A stretch of DNA of 27,326 nt, taken from contig JBNKIW010000035.1 of NCBI GenBank assembly GCA_050290865.1, positions 1 through 27,326 of the forward strand. The letters run 5' to 3'. Made by a program: the position numbers and the translations under genes. The notes below the pieces were generated by a model that worked only from the letters and a program-made list of their open reading frames with translations, ran no database searches and was not told the DNA's origin. Positions 1-7,135 of this stretch are shown here, piece by piece; the first letter of the stretch is position 1; each line of letters starts with the position of its first letter. This DNA comes from JARRLC01 sp050290865. GTDB taxonomy: Bacteria > Pseudomonadota > Alphaproteobacteria > Rhizobiales > Rhodomicrobiaceae.

Positions 1-72
1 GTGTGGACCAAATCCGAAGTTCACCAGCGCCGCGTGAAAGGACGCCGTCTTAGCGATTTATGACTCCTGGTA

Positions 73-1161
73 CTAGGAAACCAGCGTCCAGCGGTCGATG
101 AGTTGCAGTTCCTCCTCCTCGCCGAGCGGCGCGAAATACCCATCCACCATCGCATCCGTCACCTCCTCCAGCGTTTGCGGCTGCCATTTCGGCGTGCGGT
201 CCTTGTCGATGAGCGCCGCGCGCACGCCTTCGTGGAAATCGGGGGAGGCCATGAACCGGCTGGTCAGGCGGAAATCGGTGACGAGCGCCTCCTTCAGCCG
301 CGGCAGAGTACGAGCCTCACGGATCTGGCGCAGTGTCACCTTCACGCTGAAAGGCGCGCTGCGCCGAATCGCAGCCGCCGTCTCGCGCGCCCAGTCGGCA
401 TGGGCGCCTGTTTCGGCATCGAGCCTCGAAAGGATCTCCTCGACGGTGGGCGCCGAGAAGACCCGGTCGACCGCATCCTGCAGCGCGGCCAGTTCGCTCT
501 CCCCCGGATGACGGTGTAGCGCATCGAGAACCGGATCGACGGGATCGGACTCGATCATCGCGGCGCGGATCTTCGGGAAGTCCCCGGCGTCAATGCAATG
601 CGTGGAAATGCCGAGATAGCAGGCGTCGGCGCGGCCGATACTCCGCCCCGTCAGTCCCAGATAGACGCCCATCTCGCCCGGGAATCGTGACAGGAAGAAG
701 CCGCCGCCGATGTCGGGGAAGAAGCCGATGCCCGTTTCCGGCATGGCGAAGCGGAAGTTCTCCCCCGCGACGCGGTGGGTGCCGAAGATCGAGATCCCCA
801 CACCACCGCCCATGCAAATCCCGTCGATCAATGCCACATTCGGTTTGGTGAAGCACTCCAGCGACCAGTTGAGCTGGTATTCGTCGCGGAAGAAGCCGAG
901 GACGGATTTCGGATCGCTTTTCGCCTCCTCGGACACGGCGCGGATGTCGCCGCCGCCGCAGAACGCGCGTCCCGGCACCGCTTCGACGACGACACCGTAA
1001 ATGCGCGGCGTCGCCGCCCATTTCACATAACACCCTTCCATCGTCCGAACCATGCCGGGGGTCAGAGCGTTGAGCACCGCCGGGCGATTGAGCGTAATGA
1101 AACCGGCACGGCCTTCCTCACGGGTGAGGACTTCGGCGGCAGGGGCGGACTGATCGTTCAT
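73..1161 (-). CDS. 3-hydroxyisobutyryl-CoA hydrolase (enoyl-CoA hydratase/isomerase family)
   Basis: Predicted to hydrolyse 3-hydroxyisobutyryl-CoA to free 3-hydroxyisobutyrate and CoA in cytosolic valine degradation. The 362-residue protein has the crotonase fold: an early ITLNRP-type strand, FCGGGDIR (oxyanion-hole region), GICMGGGVGIS, and the block MPETGIGFFPDIGG that distinguishes HIBYL-CoA hydrolases from ordinary enoyl-CoA hydratases. The length matches the family (about 350-380). The frame is open 67 codons further upstream, but the ATG at 1161 is chosen because AGGAG lies 5 bases before it and the crotonase fold begins about 20 residues later. It is divergent from the extensin-like gene across 106 bases. 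No other valine-pathway gene is in the window. The stop codon sits inside a small inverted repeat (CTGGT/ACCAG, 67-84). An enoyl-CoA hydratase is the main alternative, but the HIBCH-type block makes it unlikely. Confidence 0.9.
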   Translation of the reverse strand: MNDQSAPAAEVLTREEGRAGFITLNRPAVLNALTPGMVRTMEGCYVKWAATPRIYGVVVEAVPGRAFCGGGDIRAVSEEAKSDPKSVLGFFRDEYQLNWSLECFTKPNVALIDGICMGGGVGISIFGTHRVAGENFRFAMPETGIGFFPDIGGGFFLSRFPGEMGVYLGLTGRSIGRADACYLGISTHCIDAGDFPKIRAAMIESDPVDPVLDALHRHPGESELAALQDAVDRVFSAPTVEEILSRLDAETGAHADWARETAAAIRRSAPFSVKVTLRQIREARTLPRLKEALVTDFRLTSRFMASPDFHEGVRAALIDKDRTPKWQPQTLEEVTDAMVDGYFAPLGEEEELQLIDRWTLVS

Positions 1162-1267
1162 CGGAGCTCCTGGGATTGGGTATGTGGCGGGACTGGCGAT
1201 GTTCAAAAGGCTTGCGGCGAACCGCCTGTGGCTGGCTATATATGCGCTGGGGTAAGGGGCAAGTGCA

Positions 1268-2182
1268 ATGGCCGCCCCGCGGCGGCCGGTGGGGAAAAGT
1301 CTGTTGCGTTTTCTTGTGGCGCTGAAGATATCACTGGCGCTCGGTGGGCTGGCACTCGTCACCGGTTCGGATTATGCGAGATGCGCGCCGCGCGCAAGCC
1401 AGCCGGTGGACATGGCAGCGCCGGGCGCAACGCCCATCCTGAAGGCCGCGGCGAGACGCAGGCCCGCGAAGGCGCAGGCCAAGCCGGAGGAACCGACACG
1501 GCACCCCGCGACGAGCGCCATACCGCCATTACCTGAGCGCGCCCCGCCAACCGCCGGCGGGAAACCTGCCTCGGTGAAGGAGCCGCTCGGACCGGAACCG
1601 CCGCCGCCCAGTTGGAGCGAAGCCGAGATCCGCGACGCCGCCTTCGAATGCGGGCGCCTGTTCGCCGGAGACCGTTTCGAAGCCAAAAGCCTGCCTCCGA
1701 TCCGCCAGGGCGCCTGCGGCACACCGGCCCCGGTGGCCCTGAAATACATCAATCACGTGCCGAGGCTCGAACTTCGCCCCGCCGCCACGATCAACTGCCG
1801 CATGAGTGACGCGCTGGAGCGCTGGCTGCGCGAGGTGGTGCAACCCAGGGCCAAGACCCTCCTGGACGCAACCGTCATTCGCGTCGTCAACCTCGCCGGA
1901 TATGACTGCCGCGCCCGTTATGGCAGCCCGAACACACGCATCAGCCAGCATGCCTACGCCAACGCCATCGACCTCGCCGAATTCGTCACCGCCAAGGGCG
2001 AGCACATCCGCGTGGTCGAGCACTGGAATACGGGGGACGAGCGCGCGGCGTTCCTGCGGGAGATCCACAAGGGCGCCTGCGGCATCTTTGGCACGGTGCT
2101 GGGCCCCGAGGCGAACGAGGCGCACCGCAACCACTTCCACCTCGACCTGATCCCGCGCCGCCACAAGGCAGTCTGCGAATGA
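1268..2182 (+). CDS. Extensin-like C-terminal domain protein, membrane-anchored
   Basis: A 304-residue envelope protein. Residues 8-35 form a basic start plus a hydrophobic segment (uncleaved anchor or signal peptide). Residues 40-115 are Pro/Ala-rich linker. From about 140 to the end is the extensin-like C-terminal domain found widely in Rhizobiales. Within it, SQHAYANAIDLAEF and HRNHFHLDL resemble the His/Asp zinc ligands of M15/LAS-type peptidoglycan peptidases. Several cysteines (CG, NCR, YDCR, GACG) suggest disulfides in the periplasm. AAGGGG-like bases lie about 8 before the ATG. A TATATA at about 1235 could be a -10 element, without a clear -35. The gene converges with the F420-reductase-like gene. 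Peptidase activity is inferred from the motif layout only; substrate and role are unknown. Confidence 0.85.
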   Translation: MAAPRRPVGKSLLRFLVALKISLALGGLALVTGSDYARCAPRASQPVDMAAPGATPILKAAARRRPAKAQAKPEEPTRHPATSAIPPLPERAPPTAGGKPASVKEPLGPEPPPPSWSEAEIRDAAFECGRLFAGDRFEAKSLPPIRQGACGTPAPVALKYINHVPRLELRPAATINCRMSDALERWLREVVQPRAKTLLDATVIRVVNLAGYDCRARYGSPNTRISQHAYANAIDLAEFVTAKGEHIRVVEHWNTGDERAAFLREIHKGACGIFGTVLGPEANEAHRNHFHLDLIPRRHKAVCE

Positions 2183-2246
2183 GCACAAACTTGACGCGTG
2201 CTCCGGGCTGGCGTCCGTGAGCCAGGCGTCAGCGCCGGAACGAGCG

Positions 2247-2891
2247 TCAATCCAGCCCGGTGATGCGGATGCCCGCCCCGTCGACCTTGTAAATCTGCCC
2301 GATACCGATCAGCACCGAGGTCAGTGCCTCCGCCGCCGTCGAATTGACCAGCGGCCCGCCATGCACACCGCGCGCGCCCGCTGCCTCCACCAGCGACATG
2401 ACAGCCTGCCTGTCCCCCGGATCGTCACCGAAGACCAGCACGTCGCAGTCGATCGGGGCGCTGCCCCGCATCTTGCGCGCCGGAACGTTGTGGAACGCCG
2501 ATACGACGCGCGCCCCTTCGCCAAGCAGACTGCGCAACGAGACCGCCGCGGAATCGCTGCCCGGTAGCTGGACATGTGTCAGCCGCGGCGGGACCAGCGG
2601 CACGGTCGTGTCGATGACGAGCTTGCGCCCGATATGCGGCTTGATTTCCGCGGCGATTTCCGCCTGTCCGGAAAAGGGCACGGCGAGGATGATGATATCC
2701 GCCGCTTTCGCCGCCTCCGCATTCGACAGCCCTTGCGGCAGCGAGTCGCCCTCGGCCACCTCGATGTCCGCCGCCGCCGCCTTCGCCCTGGCGGGATCGC
2801 GCGAGCCGATGATCACCGGGTATCCCGCGTAGAATAGGCGGCGTGCCAGGCCGGCCCCCAGCGCTCCGGTGCCGCCGATGATGGCCAGCAC
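2247..2891 (-). CDS. NADPH:F420 oxidoreductase-like NADP-binding protein
   Basis: A 214-residue Rossmann protein of the F420-dependent NADP reductase (NpdG/FNO) type. It shows AIIGGTGALGAGLA (dinucleotide loop), then GSRDPARA, the position where this family binds the NADP 2'-phosphate. Further on are VVSAFHNVPA and CDVLVFGDD, both typical of FNO. The family moves hydride between F420 and NADP, but no F420-biosynthesis gene is present here. The start is uncertain. GTG at 2891 gives the usual family N-terminus. A CTG at 2912 would overlap the pxpA stop as CTGA and couple translation. The ATG at 3017 would overlap pxpA by 109 bases and is unlikely. It lies directly downstream of pxpA on the same strand, 17 bases after its stop. 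Family membership is fairly sure; real F420 use is not. Confidence 0.75.
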   Translation of the reverse strand: MLAIIGGTGALGAGLARRLFYAGYPVIIGSRDPARAKAAAADIEVAEGDSLPQGLSNAEAAKAADIIILAVPFSGQAEIAAEIKPHIGRKLVIDTTVPLVPPRLTHVQLPGSDSAAVSLRSLLGEGARVVSAFHNVPARKMRGSAPIDCDVLVFGDDPGDRQAVMSLVEAAGARGVHGGPLVNSTAAEALTSVLIGIGQIYKVDGAGIRITGLD

Positions 2892-2908
2892 GGGCGCAGC
2901 GCCGTTGG

Positions 2909-3682
2909 TCAGGCGATCATTTCCGGAAGCGTAACGATCCGGACGCCGCCATCCTCCAGCGCCTCTTTCACCCTGCCCGCTACGGCTGCCGCCATCGGTT
3001 CGTCTCCATGAACGCACAGTGTATCCACCTCCAAGTTGATTCTCTTGCCGCTCAGAGCCACAGCCTCGCCGCGCAGTACGATGCCGAGCGCCTGTTCACA
3101 GGCCCGCTCCGCATCCCTGACCACGCTGCCGGGCACGGCCCGCGGCACGAGCGTGCCGTCCTCCGCATACTGCCGGTCGCAGAAGCCCTCGCGCGCGATC
3201 CGCAGGCCGAGCCTCTCCGCCGCCCGCACCATCTGCGAGCCCGCGAGCCCGACATAGATGATGGCGGGATCGACCGTCCTGATCGCGCGGCCGATGGCCA
3301 TCGCGTAGCCCTCGTCTTCCGCGGCCATGTTGTAGAGCATGCCGTGGGCCTTCAAATGCGTGACCCTGAGGCCGCCATACGCGCCGAGCGCCTGCAGCGC
3401 CCCGGTCTGATAGGCGACCATGTATTCGAGTTCCGCGGGGTTCATGCGAATGGCGCGCCGGCCGAACCCCCAAAGATCGTTGAAACCGGGGTGAGCACCG
3501 ATGCTCACACCCGCCTCGCCGGCCAGCACGACCAGCCTGTGCATGGTGTTGGCATCGCCCGCGTGAAAGCCGCAGGCAACGTTCGCCGACCGGACGATTT
3601 TCATCAATGCGGCGTCGTCGCCAATATCGTAGGTGCCCCAGCCTTCGGCCACGTCGGCATTCAGATTGATGATTTTAGCCAT
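2909..3682 (-). CDS. pxpA: 5-oxoprolinase subunit A, LamB/YcsF family
   Basis: A 257-residue cytosolic protein matching the LamB/YcsF family (usual length about 250). PxpA acts with PxpB and PxpC to open 5-oxoproline to glutamate using ATP. Conserved blocks are INLNADVAEGWG at the N-terminus, SANVACGFHAGD near residue 35, GVSIGAHPGF near 60, GFGRR near 73 and THLKAHGMLYN near 108. The ATG at 3682 places the family N-terminus (KIINLNAD) exactly, although no strong Shine-Dalgarno is visible. The usual partners pxpB and pxpC are absent; the next gene downstream is the FNO-like reductase, 17 bases on. Either the partners are encoded elsewhere or this homologue acts on another lactam. The name rests on sequence family, not on context. 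Confidence 0.85.
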   Translation of the reverse strand: MAKIINLNADVAEGWGTYDIGDDAALMKIVRSANVACGFHAGDANTMHRLVVLAGEAGVSIGAHPGFNDLWGFGRRAIRMNPAELEYMVAYQTGALQALGAYGGLRVTHLKAHGMLYNMAAEDEGYAMAIGRAIRTVDPAIIYVGLAGSQMVRAAERLGLRIAREGFCDRQYAEDGTLVPRAVPGSVVRDAERACEQALGIVLRGEAVALSGKRINLEVDTLCVHGDEPMAAAVAGRVKEALEDGGVRIVTLPEMIA

Positions 3683-4183
3683 AAGCGAATAAAAGTAAGG
3701 TCAATTGGTAAACGGCAACGCGCAGCCACGCGGCGCATCGGCGGCCACGGCTTCCTGCCTCGGCCCACGAAGTTGTATACCACCGATCGGTTATTCAAGT
3801 CCCAATCAGGCGCAGAAAGGCAGACGCCGCACAATGATATCGCACCATCCAGAAGACAATTCATGACCCATATTGTCAAGATTTATCATGCGCCGCCAGC
3901 CAAGGGCTGCTAAAAAAATGTCACGCGCGGTGGCTATGATCCGGCGCCCATCCTATATAAAGGCCGGTCGTTCCGCCCACGAACGCGAACAGAGACAGAG
4001 TTGTCACGACTACGAAACCAACATATCGCGGTAATTCTGGCGATTAGGCGGCGGAGCGTGTGAAACAGCTTGCGAAAAGTGAACGAAGGGCAGGGAATTT
4101 CATGTAATCACCATCTTCTAATAATGGATATCTAATATGCCACGAAGGACGTGGCACGGAATTACTGCCATCCCCTGGAAGCT
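3683..4183. other. 501-base divergent intergenic region between pxpA and phnM
   Basis: I see no credible gene here. It must carry promoters for pxpA (leftward) and phnM (rightward). Visible items are TTGTATACCA at 3773-3782, close to a GntR-type palindrome upstream of pxpA; a TATATAAA stretch at 3954-3961 with no good -35; and the hairpin at 4138-4156 just before phnM. The region is AT-richer than its neighbours, as expected for regulatory DNA. Confidence 0.5.
4138..4156 (+). promoter_or_regulatory. Short hairpin in the phnM leader
   Basis: TGCCACG and CGTGGCA form a perfect 7-bp stem around the 5-base loop AAGGA, ending 27 bases before the phnM ATG. No T-tract follows, so it is not an intrinsic terminator. 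It could be an operator palindrome or a leader-RNA hairpin. The AAGGA loop itself resembles a Shine-Dalgarno sequence but is too far from the start codon used. Function is inference. Confidence 0.35.
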
Positions 4184-5329
4184 ATGAAGACAGCAATCCT
4201 TACGAACGCCCGGCTCGTGCTGGCCGGCGAGATCCTGGACGGGACGCTGGTCGCGAAGGGCGACACCATCGCCGATATTGGCGCGGGGCGGTCGCATCTG
4301 CCCGCCGCCATCGACTGCGAGGGCGATTTCATCATCCCCGGCCTGATCGAACTGCACACCGACAACCTCGAACGCCACGTCATGCCGCGCCCGGAAGCCT
4401 TCTGGCCAGCCGATGCCGCCGTCCTGGGTCACGACCGCGAGATCGCCGCGGCGGGCATCACGACCGTCTTCAATGCGCTCTGCGTCGGCGAGGTGCACAG
4501 CCGCTCGGGGCGCGTAGAACTCCTCAGCGAGATGAGCGATGCCATCGAGACGCAGATGGCCGACGGCGCGCTGAAGGTGGACCACTACTTCCACTGGCGC
4601 TGCGAAATCAGCTATGGCGGCCTCCTCGACCTTCTGGAGCCGCTTCTCGGTCACGGGCGTCTGCGCATGCTCTCGGTGATGGACCATACGCCGGGCCAGC
4701 GCCAGTTCCGGGATGTCGCCCGCTACGGCGAATATTACCAGGGCAAGTTCCGCATGACGGACGAGGAACTGCAGGCCTTCATCGATGAGCGCATGGCCGA
4801 TCAGCGCCAGCACAGCGTCCGCAACCGCAGCGCGGTGGTCGGGATCGCGCGGGACCGCAGCCTGATCATCGCCAGCCACGACGACGCCACGGCCACGCAT
4901 GTGGACGAGGCGGTGCGCGACGGCATGACCATCGCCGAATTTCCGACCACGATCGAGGCGGCAAAGGCGTCGCACGAAGCGGGCTTGCAGGTGCTGATGG
5001 GCGCGCCGAACGTCGTGCGCGGGAAATCGCATTCAGGCAATATCCCCGCCGCCGAACTGGGCAGGCGTGGCGTGCTCGACATCCTCTCCAGCGACTACGT
5101 ACCGGGGTCGCTGCTGCACGGCGCGGTGCTGCTCGAGACCGCCGCCGCAAACATCACGCTGCCGCAGGCGGTGGCGGCGGTGACGCGCAATCCCGCGCGC
5201 GCGGGCGGACTCGACGACCGCGGCGAGATCGCCACCGGTCTGCGCGCCGACCTCGTGCGGTACCGCAACGGGCGGAGCGGCGCGCCGGTCATCCGCGACG
5301 TATGGCGGGGAGCGGCGAAAATTGCCTGA
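4184..5329 (+). CDS. phnM: Alpha-D-ribose 1-methylphosphonate 5-triphosphate diphosphatase
   Basis: PhnM removes pyrophosphate from the ribose-methylphosphonate triphosphate intermediate before C-P bond cleavage by the C-P lyase complex. The 381-residue protein is an amidohydrolase-fold enzyme. TNARLVLAGEILDGTL opens the small beta domain. FIIPGLIELHTDNLERH carries metal ligands (HxD and the second His) and is diagnostic of PhnM. GITTVFNALCVGE, HDDAT and ILSSDYVPGSLL are further family blocks. An in-frame GTG at 4151 is possible, but the ATG at 4184 starts at the usual family N-terminus with GGAA seven bases away. phnN follows 49 bases after the stop. No phnGHIJKL or phosphonate transporter gene is in the window, so the lyase core must be elsewhere if the pathway works. 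Confidence 0.92.
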   Translation: MKTAILTNARLVLAGEILDGTLVAKGDTIADIGAGRSHLPAAIDCEGDFIIPGLIELHTDNLERHVMPRPEAFWPADAAVLGHDREIAAAGITTVFNALCVGEVHSRSGRVELLSEMSDAIETQMADGALKVDHYFHWRCEISYGGLLDLLEPLLGHGRLRMLSVMDHTPGQRQFRDVARYGEYYQGKFRMTDEELQAFIDERMADQRQHSVRNRSAVVGIARDRSLIIASHDDATATHVDEAVRDGMTIAEFPTTIEAAKASHEAGLQVLMGAPNVVRGKSHSGNIPAAELGRRGVLDILSSDYVPGSLLHGAVLLETAAANITLPQAVAAVTRNPARAGGLDDRGEIATGLRADLVRYRNGRSGAPVIRDVWRGAAKIA

Positions 5330-5378
5330 CCCCCGGCCAGCCTCCCCCGGTGAAAAAGGCGCGCATGCGCTCAACGCC

Positions 5379-5939
5379 ATGACCGGTACGGGCACACTCG
5401 TTCTCGTCGTCGGACCGTCGGGCGCCGGCAAGGACACGCTTCTCGAGGCTGCGCGCGCGCATTTCGGCCCCGCCACCCGCATTCATTTCTGCCGCCGTTT
5501 CATAACGCGCGCCGACATGACCGGCGAGACGCACACCGCGGTGACGGAGGGCGAATTCCGGCACATGGCCGCATCCGGGCGGTTCTTCCTGAGCTGGCAG
5601 GCGCACGGCCTGTGCTACGGCATCGGCTCCGACGCGCTCGAAGCGCTCCAGGCGGGGCGGACGGTGGTGGCGAACGTCTCGCGGCGGATCATTGGCGAGG
5701 CGCGCGACAGGTGGCCGCGAACCGGCGTCATCCAGGTGACGGCGCGGCCCGAGGTGCTCAGCGCGCGGCTGGCCGCACGCGGGCGCGAGACTGCGGACGG
5801 CATCGGCGAGCGCCTGCATCGCAACAGGGACATCCCGCTGCCCCCCGCGCCCTGGATGAGCGAGGTGGACAACTCCGGCAATCTCGCCGAAGCCGCAGCG
5901 CGGTTCTGCGCCCTGCTCTCGGCCGCCACGGAAACCTGA
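5379..5939 (+). CDS. phnN: Ribose 1,5-bisphosphokinase
   Basis: PhnN phosphorylates ribose 1,5-bisphosphate to PRPP, returning the C-P lyase sugar product to nucleotide synthesis. The 186-residue protein has the guanylate-kinase-like fold. VVGPSGAGKDT near residue 10 is the Walker A loop, followed by CRRFITR and the GSDALEAL and VVANVSR segments seen in PhnN. The ATG at 5379 puts the P-loop at the usual distance and gives the usual length (about 185-195). A TTG at 5322 has a better Shine-Dalgarno (GGGGAG, 9 bases) and would overlap the phnM stop, adding 19 residues; it cannot be excluded. The gene is co-directional with phnM and probably co-transcribed. Confidence 0.9.
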   Translation: MTGTGTLVLVVGPSGAGKDTLLEAARAHFGPATRIHFCRRFITRADMTGETHTAVTEGEFRHMAASGRFFLSWQAHGLCYGIGSDALEALQAGRTVVANVSRRIIGEARDRWPRTGVIQVTARPEVLSARLAARGRETADGIGERLHRNRDIPLPPAPWMSEVDNSGNLAEAAARFCALLSAATET

Positions 5940-6176
5940 TCAACGGCGCGGCGCCGGCGCTCCCATCATCGTCCCGCATCACGATCATTTGAGCATCCGG
6001 CTACTGACTGGTGCGAAAAGCGCCGCCCGCCGCCGCGCCTTCCGTGTAACATTCGCACATCTTCCCAAACGGGGAGATTCACGCCAGTCGAAACCGGCGT
6101 TTCCTCCACTCGTAAATCAGGGGCGGATGTTTACCCGGCTCCTGGCACAGTAACAGCGATTTCAGGCCGCCAACCG

Positions 6177-7109
6177 ATGCAGGAAGCCGTCCGTCCCGAA
6201 GCGAAACCCGGCTTGGCATCGCGCTGTTTCGCCAATCCTCACCTGCTCCTCACGCTCACCATGCTGTTCTGGGCAGGCAATTCCGTCGCCGGACGCGGCG
6301 TCAAGGATGTGGTCCCGCCGCTGACGCTGGCCTGGATGCGGTGGACGATCGCGGCGCTCATCGTGCTGCCTTTCGCCTGGCCGTATCTCAAGCGCGATCT
6401 CCCCGTCATCCGCGCACATTGGCGCATCCTGTTTCTGCTTGGGGCGATCGGGGCGGGAAGCTTCGTCACCATCTATTACTACGGCCTGACGCAGACATCG
6501 GCGATCAACGCCCTGGTCATCAACACCGGCGTCCCGATCCTCATTCCGATCACATCCTACGCACTATACCGCGACCGCCTGTCCGCCTTGCAGGCGACCG
6601 GCATCGCCCTGTCGCTCGCCGGCGTGCTGACCGTGCTCGGCAAGGGCGATCCGGCGGCGCTCCTGGCGCTCGATCTGAACCCTGGGGATCTGTGGATTCT
6701 CGGCTCGATGGTCGTGTGGGCGGTCTACACCGCTCTCCTGCGCGAACAGCCGGCCATGCACTGGCTGAGCTTTGCCTGGATCATGTTCTTCGTCGCCTCG
6801 GCCGTGAACACCGTGCCCTTCGCGCTCGAATACCTGTTCGTCCGGCAGATGCAGCCCACCCTCACGGCCTTCATCGGCATCGCCTATGTCTCGACCCTGC
6901 CCAGCATCGTGGCACAGATCTTCTTCATTCGCGGCGTCGAACTGATGGGCGCCAACCGCGCGGGCGCGTTCATGAACCTCATGCCGATGTTCGGCGCGGT
7001 GCTGGCAATGCTGATCCTCGGCGAGACGCTGTATCTCTTCCATCTGGGCGGATTCGCGCTCATCCTGGCCGGGGTGACGCTGGCGTCACGCTCCGGCCGG
7101 AAGGCGTAG
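6177..7109 (+). CDS. EamA/DMT-superfamily transporter
   Basis: A 310-residue inner-membrane protein with about ten hydrophobic helices in two EamA repeats (roughly residues 24-155 and 170-305). MLFWAGNSVAGRGV in the first helix and WMRWTIAALIVLP in the second are typical of DMT exporters. GETLYLFHLGGFALILAGV near the C-terminus is the standard last-helix motif. Such proteins export metabolites or amino acids; the substrate cannot be read from sequence. The ATG at 6177 leaves about 24 cytosolic residues before helix 1. A 237-base gap without a visible gene separates it from phnN, so it probably has its own promoter. It converges with the L,D-transpeptidase gene, only 26 bases apart and with no clear terminator. 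Confidence 0.88.
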   Translation: MQEAVRPEAKPGLASRCFANPHLLLTLTMLFWAGNSVAGRGVKDVVPPLTLAWMRWTIAALIVLPFAWPYLKRDLPVIRAHWRILFLLGAIGAGSFVTIYYYGLTQTSAINALVINTGVPILIPITSYALYRDRLSALQATGIALSLAGVLTVLGKGDPAALLALDLNPGDLWILGSMVVWAVYTALLREQPAMHWLSFAWIMFFVASAVNTVPFALEYLFVRQMQPTLTAFIGIAYVSTLPSIVAQIFFIRGVELMGANRAGAFMNLMPMFGAVLAMLILGETLYLFHLGGFALILAGVTLASRSGRKA

Positions 7110-7135
7110 CGGGGCGCGTGAAACGGTGCTCCCGC

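Noticed and set aside
3873..3890. PHO-box-like TTGTCAAGATTTATCATG upstream of phnM
   Set aside because: The half-sites each match only 5 of 7 bases, and their spacing is 10 rather than 11.
4152..4170. Sigma-54-like TGGCAC element before phnM
   Set aside because: The -12 part is at the wrong distance and too close to the start codon.
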